DNA of 64,000 nucleotides from the NCBI RefSeq assembly GCF_029962835.1, contig NC_080583.1:69239158-69303157 (forward strand), read 5' to 3'. The notes below the pieces were generated by a model. The model worked only from the letters and a program-made list of their open reading frames with translations. It was not told where the DNA came from and did not search any database. The position numbers and the translations under genes were made by a program. Below, piece by piece: positions 33,801 to 45,814 of the stretch (position 1 is its first letter; each line of letters opens with the position of its first letter). Origin of the DNA: Magnolia sinica (taxonomy: Eukaryota; Streptophyta; Magnoliopsida; Magnoliales; Magnoliaceae).

Positions 33801-34385
33801 TGGAGTGGCCCACTTCTTCCAGAAAGTAAGGTGAATATAGTGTTTTCTTTCATACTATATTGCTGAACTGTCCAGAAATTTCTGGACAGTTAGCCATCTT
33901 TGGCCCAACCCATGGGCCTCAAACATGGGAGGTAGGGTGTGGGCGCCATACCACATTAAAGTGGGGTCCACACACTACAAAACTCCTAAAGAATTTTGGG
34001 ATAAAAGGCCTGCAAATAGGTTTAAACAGTAGCTCAAAACACATGCTCCAACTGGGCCTAAAATCTGGACAGCAACATAGGCTGCCCATATTTCAGCCCA
34101 TGCAAATAAATCAAAGGAGTCTATAACCCTGATTCCTCATGTGGGGTCCACCCTGATAGGTTCACAAAATTTTAGACCCATCAGAACTCTCAAGCCTCCA
34201 TGAAAATCCATTTTAAAGGCCATCCAAACCATGCATGCACGATTGGGCCTAGACGTCCAATCAAGGTGGGCTTGAACGTCCCATCTTGTTAGGGGCTTGG
34301 GATGTTGCTGACCTATTTTGGTGGGCCACACATCATCAAAGAATGCACAAAAGAATATAAGAGAAAGGAGGGAGAGAAGGAGCAA
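30822..34385 (-). repeat. Chromovirus-type long LTR fragment (subfamily A)
   Basis: Its left end TGTCATGCCCCAGACTCGG equals the LTR terminus at 42514. Segments 31450-32000 resemble 43130-43560, and 33350-34385 resemble 48911-49960, so this is a related but distinct subfamily. Much of 32240-33350 is 'aatgggcc'-rich sequence without match in the other LTR. No primer-binding site lies to its left and its right end is replaced at 34385, so it is truncated. No coding content. Confidence 0.65.
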
Positions 34386-37259
34386 GACATGAAAGCTATT
34401 GGTCTTATCAAGATCATACGATGCGAGATGCAAGTCAAGCATGTCAATCCCCGTCCACATATCAATGCAGCTCATCACTAGAGCATCAAATATCAGTACG
34501 GTTCTCACTCTGGATAGTCACCGGGGTTTAATACACTCTGAATGGCACTACCCCTTTCCCAAGCATGTAGTACAAGTGAGCATAAGAAACCTCAATATCC
34601 GCCTGGCTAATAGTTTGCAAATACTTATCCGGCACGTCGATAACGGACCTATTCACGAGCTGGTCAAACTCAGCCTAGCAATGCCCCCTACCTTAGGGCG
34701 AGTAAGGCCACACCCCTTTTCAACAGACCATGACACAGTGGGAGACGCAGCCTCCTGATATTTGGCCCTCGTGCACTCATGTATTCACTGTCTCGACGTT
34801 GGAGTCATCCTCTAGTACCATCAGATTTAGAGATTTTTACCTAGGGACATCTATGGCGCCCCGATACTTAGTAACAATATTTTCAGTGTCCAATTCTGCC
34901 ATCCACGATGTGCCTGTGGAAGTCATAGCCCCGATGTTGCTAGGGTGTATAGAAATCATGTCATATAAATGTGAAGTGCATGAATCACACTACCAGTCAT
35001 GCAATAATCTTACGTGTACCGTGCGCTCATGAAGGGCAACTTCGCCTATCACGGAGCCCATAAACAATCTGCCTGAAAGCATATGCTATGATCAGTCACT
35101 TCTCATATCAAGCATACATATGATGCATATAAGCATGAATCATGGAACTATACTAAACATGTTATGTGGTGATGGATCCTGTTCATAATGAAGAGGGGTC
35201 TAGATGGCCTACACACTACAAGTATGGGCCTATGAATGGGCCCTAGTGAGAGTTACAATGTGGACATTTAATCATCATTGTTCTTACAATGTGGACATCA
35301 AACTATCATTGCTCCCAAGGCACGGCTGCGAAAAACATCATTACATACATCATGGTGGAATCTCACATCGCAACGGGCCTCATATACATCACATTTGGCC
35401 CACACAAAGGCCTCACATATGTCTCATTGGGCCTCATATAAATCAAATGGGCTGATCAAATGGGTCGATTCAGATGAGCCAATTCAAATGGGTCGAATCA
35501 ATGGGTTGGATCAAATGGATCGGATCAAATGGGCCGATTCAAAAGCGTCGAATCAATGGGCTGAGTCAAATAGGTCGAGTCGAATAGACCAAGTCAAATG
35601 GCCAAGTCCAATACACCATGCATCCATTGTTAGGGATCAATATAGTGCATAAAAAAAATGAATCATATCCAAAGGATCATCTGGACCACACCACAAATGA
35701 CAATGGTGACAATGATTTCCACCGTTAATTTCCAATGGCCCACCATAGTTTTTATTTTCCATCTAGTCTATGCATAAGGTTGCAAAGACCTGGATATAAA
35801 GGAAAAACAAATATCATATAGGTCCAGAACCTTAAAATCCCAAATGGTTTTCAATGGTGGGCGTTCATCCCACTGTTCTCTGCAGTGTGGTCCACCTAAT
35901 ATTGGATCTGCTTTATTTTTAGTCTCAAGCCTGGAGACAAGCTCACTAAATGGATAGACGATAGGGATACATCACATGCATCATGGTGGGGCCAATCGTC
36001 AATGGATGGACGGTAGGGATACAACACATGCATCATGGTGGGTTGGTCGTCAAATGGATGGACGGTAGAGGTACAACACATACATGATGGTGGGGTCGTG
36101 TGCACGTCAAATGGATGGACGACATGGTATAGAATACATGTATCAAAGGAGCCCACTGTCCCAGCTTATAGACGGTGTGGATTAAGCCCATACATCATGT
36201 GTGGTCCACATGTGTGAACCCTTACACCTCATGAGACCCCTGGCCATCCAGCGACGGTGGGTCCCACCAAATAGATGGATAGCATGGGTTTACTCCCACG
36301 TACAAAAGCTGATAGAGGGTGGGTCCCACGTAGCAGTGGCCCACCCATTTAATATTATTAATATATACGTATATTATATATATATATATGTACGGTGGCA
36401 GAGGGTTGCCCATTCCCACCATTCAAATCCATCTGGACGGTGAAGGCATCATGATAAAGGTGGGTCCCACGTAGGGCCCACCAACATATATATAATGATA
36501 TATATTATATTATAATAATATTATCTTATATTATATTATATACATTTTTTTTGCAGGACATTACACTCCACTGCCAGATCACACTTCTATGGAGGCCACG
36601 TCCAGAGTCCGGGGACGCTGGACGAACGGGTACATCACAGGCATCATGGTGGGTTCCACATGGATGTGGCCCACCTGTTTGGATTGATCTAATATTTTTT
36701 TATTTTTCCTTCCGTCCAGGCCCAGTAACGGGTTAGACGGTGTAGATCCAACACATCTGTCAGGTGGGTCCCACAAAGGTGGTTGGCATGAATAAAATAT
36801 ATACTTCATGGTGGGCCACACACACAAACGCCCTATCATCCATACAAGAGAGAGAGAGAGAGAGAGAGAAACGATGAGATAGAGGGACCCCGCCACTATG
36901 GGCCCCTCTCTACATTGCATACATCAATGTGGGTCCCACAACAAGTGGGTTTTAAAATTGAAATCAACGGTGGATCACCCACTTATCGACCTCCTTCTTT
37001 AGTTCCTCGGACTCCTATGGTCCTTGCTTCAATTTTGATGGAGGTAGATGATGAATGAATGGTTGAGATGGGAGATGGGTGAGTGGGAAAGTGGGCCACA
37101 CTTGAATTTGGGAGAGAGAGCTTGGGCGTTTGGAATTTTGTTGCTTAGAAGATTGTTTTGAGAAATGACGGAGAGAGGGAAGTGATGGGATGATAAGGGA
37201 TGGAGTCATGGGTGATGGGTGATGGATGATGGGTGATGGAGTTGTAAGAAAGGGATGGG

Positions 37260-37292
<33 letters not shown>

Positions 37293-37658
37293 GACTTTGG
37301 GAATGGGAAAGGGATGGATTGCTTGTACTTGTAGTATGGTGTGTACTTGACTTGATTGATTGATGGGACATGTTGTAGAGATTCTCTCGAAATTCGCAAC
37401 GGCAGCATTTTTCGTTGAGATGAATGAGGGCCCACATCTCCTGGCCTAGGTATCAGATTGGTGCACGAGTTATAGTGTTGGAACCGCAGCGACGGTGCGG
37501 TCGCTTGGGTACAAGTTTCGAGTCAAGCCGACTCCAATCTAAAAAACACAACTTAGGATTGCGTGCAAACGTCAGATACAAGTCAAGGGTTGCTGGAATT
37601 CAATTGGGAGGACCGTGGAAGCATACGAAATGGTGCGGTCTAAGCTATGGGCCTTACA
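34386..37658 (-). repeat. 3' LTR of the chromovirus, truncated
   Basis: On the minus strand it starts TGTAAGGCCCATAGCTTAG next to the polypurine tract at 37659. Its U3 half resembles the reverse of 20764-23075, including 'gggcccatagtggcggggtccctc' and (GA)n runs at 36846-36868 and 37261-37290. Its other half (34386-35700) is colinear with 43015-44424 of the 5' LTR. It joins the subfamily A fragment at a shared gcaaga, losing its last about 500 bp. The complete LTR would be close to 4 kb. Confidence 0.75.
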
Positions 37659-37799
37659 GCTCTCCCCTCCTAAGAAAAATTTCATCCTCGAAATTTACAC
37701 AATCATCGCAACTAGACATAACTCATAAAGAAGAGGAAACATCGCATCATCATATAAAATTAGAGACAACATACAAGATACAACATATAATCAATCATC

Positions 37800-38215
37800 A
37801 AAGAGATGGAGATAACGCTCTCTAATCTTGGCCTCGCACTCCCAAGATGCCTTATCAATAGAATAGTGACCCCACTGAACCTTCACTAAGGGAATGACCT
37901 TGGTCCGGAGGACCTACTCCTTCCGCTCAAGGATATGAACTGGCTACTCAATGTAAGAAGCGTCCTCATGAACCTCCAATGGTTGCCAATCAATAATAGG
38001 AACGATGTCTGACCTACACTTCCTCAACATAGATACATAGAAAACGTTGTGGATGCTAGATAACTGAAATGGTAAGGTAAGCCGATAGGCTATGGCACCA
38101 ACGCGCCCAGTGATCTCGAAAGGTCCTGTGAATCTCGAGGCAAGCTTACCCTTTGCTCCAAATCGAACTACGCCCTTCATGGGAGAGACCTTGAGATACA
38201 CATGGTCCCCTACAG
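37800..38215 (-). pseudogene. Integrase C-terminus and chromodomain
   Basis: Open from 38201: KGKLASRFTGPFEITGRVGA, then YRLTLPFQLSSIHNVFYVSM (GPY/F-type module). A stop at about 37944 is followed in the same sense by VLRTKVIPLVKVQWGHYS and ASWECEAKIREHYLHLF to about 37805. The last block is a plant chromovirus chromodomain, which in active elements reads histone marks to steer integration. A second stop lies within it. Confidence 0.8.
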
Positions 38216-39507
38216 TAAACTCTAAGGGACAATGCTGACGATCAGCAAAACTCTTCTGTTAGCTCTGAGCTGTGCGCATCCTCTGCCTGATGATATCGAT
38301 AGCCTCTGAAGTCCGCTGCAGAAGCTCGGGACCTAGGAGATGCCGCTCTCCGATCTTGGTCCAATAACTCAAAAATCTGCACGGTCTGCCATACAATGCC
38401 TCAAAAGGAGCATGTTGATGGTCGCCTGATAGCTGTTATTGTATGCGAACTCAGCCAATTGCAGATGCTCATCCCAGCTACCCCCGAAATCAGTTACACA
38501 GGCCTGAAGCATATCCTCAAGGATCTGGTTGACCCTCTCGGTCTGGCCATCGGTCTGCAGATGCTCATCTCATCTACCCTCGAAATCAGTTACGCAGGCC
38601 TGAAGCATATCCTCAAGGATTTGGTTGACCCTCTAGGTCTGGCCATCGGTCTGTAGATGGTACGCGGTGCTAAACTGCAAAACAGTCCCCATTGCTCTCT
38701 GAAAGCTCTTCCAAAACTGAGACGTGAACCTCGAGTCTCGGTCACAAACGATCAAGACTGGAATGCCGTGCAGTCTCACAATCTTCTCGATGAATAACTT
38801 CATAAGTCGTTCTAAATGTCAAGTCAAATGGCGTCATGGCCGCGCTGAGTCCTCGGCAAGCCCATAATGAAATCTGTCGACACATGCTCCCACTTCTATG
38901 TCGAGACGCTCAACGACTGCAATGGACGAAGGGGTCTCTGATGATCGGCCTTGACACATTGGCATATGTCACACTCGGCCAAAAAACTAGCGATCTGGCA
39001 CTTCATCCCCACCTAAAAATACGGTTTCCTTATATCACGATATATCTTTGTCGAGCCAGGGTGGATAGAAAACCACAATCAATGTGCCTTGGTCATAAAA
39101 TCTCTGCCTAACTCAGGAATATACGGGACACACAATCGACCTCTGTAGCGAAGTCCACCATCAGAACCAATCTACTAATCTATCTGACTCTCAGATGTTG
39201 CCTCTGCTCGGTAATCCTATAATGACTCGTATGTCTACTGAGACTCGATCACCCTTGCAACAAGAGAGGGTTGAATCGACAAGCTCGATAGCTGAACGAT
39301 AGAAGACTGTAGACCAAAATTGAAGTCATACTCTGCTATATCCTCGAGCATCCTCCACTCCTAAATCATCATGTGTGCTACCAGGCCTCGTGGCTGATGG
39401 TTGAGGGCATCCGCTACCACATTCGCCTTGCCTAGGTGGTACTGGAGATCAAAATCGTAGTCCTTCAGGAGCTCCATCCAACACCTCTGCCTCATGTTCA
39501 TCTTAAA
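38216..39507 (-). pseudogene. Integrase zinc finger and catalytic core, with internal duplication
   Basis: On the minus strand the zinc finger ends CDICQCVKADHQRP (about 38990-38945). The first catalytic Asp is in VSTDFIMGLPR (about 38880), the second in VCDRDSRF (about 38740), and the Glu in DGQTERVNQILEDML. The last segment is duplicated in frame with a 96-bp period (38462-38557 and 38558-38653). In the first-read copy the catalytic Glu codon is the stop TAG; in the second it is GAG. Further stops and frameshifts follow. Confidence 0.85.
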
Positions 39508-40611
39508 CTAAGAGAATAGGTACTTCAAGCTCTTGTGGTCAAAGAAGAGCTCGAACCTGACCCCATAGAGATAGTGCCTCCACACCTTCAGTACGAAGAC
39601 GACTATTGCCAGCTCCAAATTGTGCGTGGGGTAGTTCAACTCATGGACCTTGAGCTGGTGAGACGCATAAGCCACTGGTCTCTCATGCTGCATCAAAACA
39701 ATGCCCAAGCTAATACACAAAGCATCAGTAAATACAACAAATCCATTACTTCCAGAGGGAAGAGTGAGGACAGGAGCGGATGTGAGGTGGTCCTTTATCT
39801 TAATAAATGCTCGCTCACAGGCATCACTCCAAACAAACTCTGCACCCTTTTGAGTTAACTTGGTCAATGGGGTTGCGATATGCGATATGGGAGAAGCCCT
39901 CAATGAATCGCCGATAGTAGCCCCTTAAACTAAGAAAATTGTGCATCTCAGACGCAGTCGTGGGCTGGTCCCATTGACGCACTGCCTCAACCTTCGAGGG
40001 GTCCACTGCAACACTCTCCATCGTCACTGCGTGACCGAGGAACTTCACCTCCTCCTACCAAAACTCATACTTCTCCAGCTTCGCATATAGCTGGTGGGCA
40101 CGGAGGGTCTGCAACGTAATTTTCAAATGCTGCTCATGCTCCTCAGGGTCCTCGAATAGATCAGAATGTCGTCGATGAATACCACAACAAACTGATCGAG
40201 ATACAGATGAAAGACCTCGTTTATCAACTGCATAAATACTGTGGGCGTATTGGTCAGTCCAAAAGACATGACATGAAACTCAAAATGACCATAACACGTC
40301 CTGAACGCTGTCTTCGGGATGTCCTCCTCTCGGACCCGAATCTGATGATAATCGGAACGTAGGTCAATCTTCGAAGAGAACTGTGCACCCTGCAGCTAAT
40401 CAAATAAATCGTCTATCATCGGGAGCCGGTACCTATTCTTGATCGTGACCCGGTTGAGCTCGCGGTAATCGACGTAAAGCCTCAACGAGCCATCCTTCTT
40501 CCTGACGAAAAGTACTGGTGCTCCCCAAGGTGAACTGTTCGAATGAATAAATCCCAACTCATGCAACTCGCCCAACTGACGCTGTAGCTCCCTCAACTTC
40601 ATCGATGTCAT
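39508..40611 (-). pseudogene. Chromovirus reverse transcriptase and RNase H
   Basis: The RT starts near 40611: [20 protein letters not shown], then [19 protein letters not shown] to a stop after DDLFD (40396). Beyond it the reading continues with a [18 protein letters not shown] block and the catalytic VVVFIDDIL (about 40185-40160). Then comes KFLGHAVTMESVAVDPSKVE (40048) and the RNase H region 39903-39508 ([50 protein letters not shown]). Several frameshifts and stops break the frame, but all motifs are present in order. Confidence 0.92.
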
Positions 40612-40879
40612 GCGATCGGAGCCTTCGAAATAGGCATGGTACTGGGCACGAGATCAATTTGGAACTCAATATGCCGACATGGCGACAATCCTGAAATCTC
40701 CTGGAATACATCGAAAAAGTCACAGACCACCGGCCACTAATCGATACGCAAGGCAAAGGACTCCTCGACTGTGCTGGACATGAGATAAGACAACGACTCT
40801 CCTCTGGGCTCGACAACGAACTGGAATTGAGGGAATCCAGGTATATAGAATGTGACCATCCTTGCAGAACAGTCCAATA

Positions 40880-41150
40880 CGGCGTGGTACTCGGCAAGTC
40901 AATCCATGCCCAGGATGACGTTGAAATCTGACATCGGTAGCACAAAGAAATCGGCAGGCAAAAAGATATCACCTACCAGAACTGGGTAAGATGAACAGAA
41001 ATGGCCCAACATTGTAGTCTTCCCCAAGGGCATTGATACGGTCAACCCCTCATAAGCAAACTCTGTCAGTAATCCAGTCAAATGATAAAAATCCTCGGAC
41101 ATGAACAAATGTAATGCATCAGAATCAAATAATACTCAGGCGATGCATGC
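40880..41150 (-). pseudogene. Chromovirus aspartic protease
   Basis: The minus strand reads LFDSDALHLFMSEDF at about 41135-41090, where active elements have a DSGA-type catalytic loop; Gly is replaced by Asp. It continues with FVLPMSDFNVILGMD to 40900, the flap/ILGMDWL block typical of Gypsy proteases. The altered loop suggests inactivity even without the surrounding stops. Confidence 0.8.
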
Positions 41151-41249
41151 AGAGACTGGGAGTATACCATCGATGACTCCTCCAGAGAACTGTGGATCCT
41201 GCAGAGCCATGCAGAACCTAGCCTGAGCTAGCTGGAGAGGTGCCTGTCC

Positions 41250-42342
41250 CCTCTGAGGTCCCTGCTGCTACTGGGGCCTCAGTGGCTGAGGTAGCTGCGG
41301 TCGCAGCTGCGCTGGAGGTTACTGTGGCCATCTCGGCTACAACAGATGAGGGCAGGGGCATCATACACGCGGTGCCCTGTCCCACCACATCCATAACAAG
41401 TCCCTATAAACGGCTACTAGGGTGGCACTGGAGGTGCTGCTGGTGCTCTTGCAGATGAGTGGCTCTTATACCTCTATGGCCGTCGATGCTGCTGGGAGCT
41501 ACTGGAGGAGGCCTACCTCTTCTGACCTCTCCTCTGATCTCGATCGCTCTGCGTGCTGGCCCACTCAGTCTCATAAATTTGAGTCCTCTGTACTACCGTT
41601 TGAAAAGTTAAGAGCTCATGCCCAATAACACGGCCTCGAAGACCCTAATGCAAGCCGTTCTCGAAATGGCGGGCCTTCCGCCCTTTATCATTAACTAAAT
41701 ATGACGCGAACCTCGATAACGCTACGAAACGAGCCGCGTACTGTGCCACAGACATCTCTCCCTGCACCAAGGTCTCGAACTCTAATGCTCGCTATCGACA
41801 AATGTGGTTGGAGAAGTACTGTTGCTCGAACCGGTCTACGAAATCCTCCCATGTCTAGACGAAGTCGGGCCCTACAACATGGGTAACAGAGGTCCACCAG
41901 TGCTCAGCCTCACCCTAGAGAAGAAATACTGCCAATCGGACCCGCTGTTAGGTTGTACATGCCATAGTATCAAAAATCTTCTCCACATTAGAGCGCCATC
42001 TCTCGGCTGCAGTCGGATCTGGCTCACCCTGAAAACGCAAGGGATCGAGCTGTCAAAACTCTAGGAGAAGGGCGCTCGCGCCCTCCTACTCTGCCTGTGC
42101 TGGCGAAACAACTGGGTGCCTGCCCTGTCCCTAAAGCGCGGCCGTCATATCTTGCAACATCTACTGTAACTGGGAGGCACTCACAGGTATGGTCGGATCC
42201 GCACCGGTCTCAGTTGGAGGAACAACATCCTCAGGTTGGGGAGCAGGGATCTCTGAGGGGGTGGAGTGAGAGTCGTAGGTGGTAAAGCGGGAGCCTTAGG
42301 TAGTGGAGTGGGAGTCGCTCGGGTTGCTCTCTTAGGCGGCAT
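41250..42342 (-). pseudogene. Chromovirus gag with decayed zinc knuckle
   Basis: The start codon is at 42342-42340 (MPPKRATRATPTPLPKAPAL). Down the strand follow the retrotransposon gag signatures RWRSNVEKIFDTM, then WEDFVDRFEQQYFSNH and LVQGEMSVAQYAARFVALSR, each in short frames separated by stops and frameshifts. The zinc knuckle near 41395 reads CYGCGGTGHRVYD, with the last Cys missing. Plus-strand frames here are antisense noise. Confidence 0.8.
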
Positions 42343-42496
42343 GTCCTATAGGAAAGAACAAGGATGCCAATCAACCTTAAGAATCTTCGAAGGCATGCAT
42401 GTTAGGGAACTAGATCGGAAGGTTACACACTCGGAACCTAATCGTCCTGAACTCATAGCAAATATGTGATGTTGTTCTTGGTTATTCTCAAGTTAT

Positions 42497-42508
42497 GCTC
42501 TGATACCA
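42497..42508 (-). promoter_or_regulatory. Primer-binding site of the chromovirus
   Basis: TGGTATCAGAGC on the minus strand, an exact initiator-Met tRNA complement, five bases from the LTR at 42514. Confidence 0.88.
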
Positions 42509-42513
42509 ACTTC

Positions 42514-44424
42514 TGTCATGCCCTAAACTCGGAAACCAGGCCCACAAAATTTCTGATCGCCGAATCCGGCACCGACGGCCTCCTTAGTACCTCATTCTCG
42601 GCTCCCAGTACCCATATACTAGGTTCCGATCCTGAGATTCTATAAGGAGGATTTCTATCATGATTTTGATTCGTAATGAGCATAACCATAAGCATAACCC
42701 ATGAATAATAACCATAAGAACATCATCACAAAATCCACTATGAATAAAAACTTTAAAGTATAATGCGTATGAAGGGAAATACAAGATAATAATAATGAAA
42801 ACTCCTGAAGCTCGACTGTACGCTCCTGCTGCGACTATGCCACGACTGCGTCCTGACATCACCTGCACGCATCAATCATGCATAAGCTTATAGAAAGCTT
42901 AGAGGGTGGTGTAAGTGTGTGCGTAATATGAGTGTGCTCAGAATGCAATGCCAGAGTAATGTGGAATCATGCTGATGAGTACATGAATGCAATCAACCGT
43001 ACCAAGGCTATGCAGTGCAAGACATGAATGCTATTGGTCTTATCAATATCATCCGATGCGAGATGCAAGTCAAGCAGGTTTATCCTCATCCACATATCAA
43101 TGCAGCTCATCACTAGAGCATCAAATATCAGAACGGTTCTCACTTTGGATAATCACCGGGGTTTAGTATACTCCAAATGGCACTGCCCCTTTTCCAGGTG
43201 CGCAGTCCAAGTGAGCGTAAGAAACCTCACTATCCGCTTGGCCAATAGTTTGCCAATACCTATCTGGCACGTCGATAGCGAACCCATTCATGAGCTAGTC
43301 AAACTCAGTCTAGCAATGCCCCCTACCCTCGGGCGAGTAAGGCCACACCCATTTCCAACCAACCACGACATAGTGGGAGACGCGGCCTCTTGGTATTCGG
43401 CCCTCGTGCGCTCATGTATCCATTCGGTCTCGACATTGAGTCATCCTTTGGTACCATCGAGTTTAGGAATTTTCACCCATGGACATCTATGGCACCCTAA
43501 TACTTAGTAACAATATTTCTATTGTCTAATCCTGTCATCCACGATGTATTTATAGAGGTCATAGCCCTGATGTTGCTAGGGCGTATAGAAATCATGTCAT
43601 ATAAATGCGAAGTGCATAAATTACACTACCAGTCATGCAACAATCCTACGCGTACCGCGTACTCAAAAAGGGCAACTCAGCCTATCAGGGAGGCCATAAA
43701 CAATTTGCCCAAAGGCATATGCTATGATCAGTCACTCCTCATACAAGCATACATATGATGCGTATGAGCATGAATCATGGAATTATACTAAACATGTTAT
43801 GTGGTGATGGATCCTGTTCATAACAAAGAGGGGCCTGACGACCTACACACTACAAGTATGGGCCTATCAATAGGCCCTAGGGGGAGTTACAATGTAGACA
43901 TTTAACTATCAATGTTCTTACAATGTGGACGTCAAACCATCATTGCTCCCAAGGCACGGCTGCCAAAAACATCATTACATACATCATGGTGGAATCTCAC
44001 ATCACAATGGGCCTCATATACATCACATTTGGCCCACATAAAGGCCTCATATACGTCTCATTGGGCCTCATATAAATCCAATGGGCCAATCAAATGGGCT
44101 GATCAAATGGACCGAATCAAATGAGCCAATCAAATGTGTTGAATCAAATGGGCCGATTCAGATGAGCCAAATTAATGGGCCGAATCTAATGAGCCAATTC
44201 AAATGGGTAGAATCAATGGGCCGGATCAAATGAGTTGATTCAAAAGGGACGAATCAATGGGCCAAGTTGAGTAAACCGAGTCGAATAGGCAGAGTCGAAT
44301 AGGCCGAGTCAAATGGCCAAGTCCAATACACCATGCATCCATTGTTAGGGATCATTATAGTGCATAAAAAAATGAATCATATCCAAAGGATCATCTGGAC
44401 CATACCACAAATGACAATGGTGAC
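42514..44424 (-). repeat. Chromovirus 5' LTR, truncated by hAT
   Basis: It begins TGTCATGCCCTAAACTCGG beside the primer-binding site. The segment 43015-44424 is colinear with 34386-35700 of the 3' LTR, ending at the shared aatgacaatggtgac, where the hAT element starts. The U3 half is not found on the far side of the hAT. Confidence 0.85.
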
Positions 44425-44944
44425 TAGGGGTGTACACGAGTCGATCCGAGTCGAACTAGGCTCAACTTGGTCGGGCCCGGTCACCAGCCACACCCAGCCC
44501 GAACCCGGCTTGGCCCGGTCACCAGGCCAGCATCTCCAACCCGAACCTGGCTCGGTCAGCAATTGGGTGAGTTCGGACCAGTTTCGAACCTTACAACAAG
44601 TTCATGGAAAGGGCTTTGACAAGTAATCCACGTCCCATTACAAGGCCCTCAATCAACGGTTTAGATAGTTGAACTATAGACTCCACAAAAAATCTAACTA
44701 GTCAGGACATTATAATTTCTTTTTGTATTTGGATGAATCTAAGTCGTTCAAGTTATACGTCCGTGAGGTGGATGAGTCACTGTCACTTCAAAGATGGGTG
44801 ATAAACTATCCTAGAAGTCAAGAGAGATTGAGAGATAGAGAGATTGAGAGAGTGAGAGAGGATATATTATAATTTTACTACATTTACATACATTTGACAA
44901 AGCATAAAATAAAATATTTTATATAAACTGAATACAGTCATACA

Positions 44945-45591
44945 CTACTGACTACTGTCGAGGAGATTCATCTGCTGAGCCGAGCTGCTATCTAAATCTT
45001 CATATACGTACTCATTCACCTCTCCCTCTTCAGAAGGAGGAGATAGCTTTTTATCACCCTCCTCTTGTATAGTTTGAATTAGATTTTTCAAACTATTTTT
45101 GTGAGAAGATTTATTCGTATTTCCCAACGTCCTGTAAAACGCACCCAGACTGGAGAGAAACTTAACTGAATTCTTACTATTCTTCTTTTTACCCGTGCAG
45201 CTTGAACCTACTTCGACATCATGTGGTCTTGGAGGACATCTCTGATGTGTAGAAGTCTCTTCCATACTGTGCTTTAAGGCAAGTTGGAATTGTTCTTCTT
45301 CGAATGCTAATAATTTAGCTTCCTTCTCTGCCTCAGAAAGTTTGGATTGGGGAGTGGAAGCTTTTTTGTTTGAATCAAGAATTGCTTGGAAAAGAACTTG
45401 GATTTCTTTTGAGGCTTTAGGACACGATTTTGCATCTCCACCCGATAGGATAAGTGTAATTTGAGCCGATTAGTTTTGTTAACAAACTTGGCTCCACATA
45501 AATTACATAAAATCTCTAACTTTCCAGACTTTGGAGAATGGACTAAGGAACCATAGTCCCAAACATCAATTGATGGTTTGCTTGAAGACAT
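44945..45591 (-). pseudogene. Second BED-finger reading frame in the hAT element
   Basis: It starts MSSSKPSIDVWDYGSLVHSP followed by the zinc-finger start LEILCNLCGAKFV and NRLKLHLS. A 5-bp duplication (ctatc, near 45445) then shifts the frame. Past it the same strand reads a Lys/Glu-rich helical stretch (LSEAEKEAKLLAFEEEQFQL) running into 45265-44945, which ends LDSSSAQQMNLLDSSQ. No transposase catalytic core follows. It could be an accessory DNA-binding protein of the element or the head of a second, deleted hAT transposase. Confidence 0.6.
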
Positions 45592-45814
45592 CTACATATT
45601 GTGTTGGAAAAGTATTTTAAGCTTTTTAGCAATAATGAAATACCAACATAAAATAAAAGTAATTTATGGATAAAAAAGAGTCATTAATGCATTACGCAGC
45701 TTGCATAACATCCATCAACATAACAGATAAATAAAAATAAAAGAGTACCCATTACAACATTTATAAATTTAAATAAACTAACAAGATCATAACATCCATC
45801 CCAAACATTCATCA

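Larger units (their letters stand above)
37659..42513 (-). mobile_element. Tekay-like chromovirus (Ty3/Gypsy) internal region
   Basis: The order on the minus strand is primer-binding site (42508-42497, TGGTATCAGAGC), gag, protease, RT, RNase H, integrase, C-terminal chromodomain, polypurine tract (cttaggaggggagagc, 37674-37659). This is the standard order of plant chromoviruses, and the C-terminal chromodomain fits the Tekay/Del clade. Many stops and frameshifts make it inactive. Its 5' LTR is 42514-44424 and its 3' LTR is 34386-37658. Confidence 0.9.

Noticed and set aside
37015..37437. Minus-strand ORF of 140 residues
   Set aside because: Product of (CT)n and related low-complexity LTR sequence.
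38396..38656. Plus-strand ORF with a duplicated 32-residue motif
   Set aside because: Antisense shadow of the duplicated integrase segment; the conserved integrase motifs are on minus.
39535..39858. Plus-strand ORF of 107 residues
   Set aside because: Antisense to the well-recognised RNase H region.
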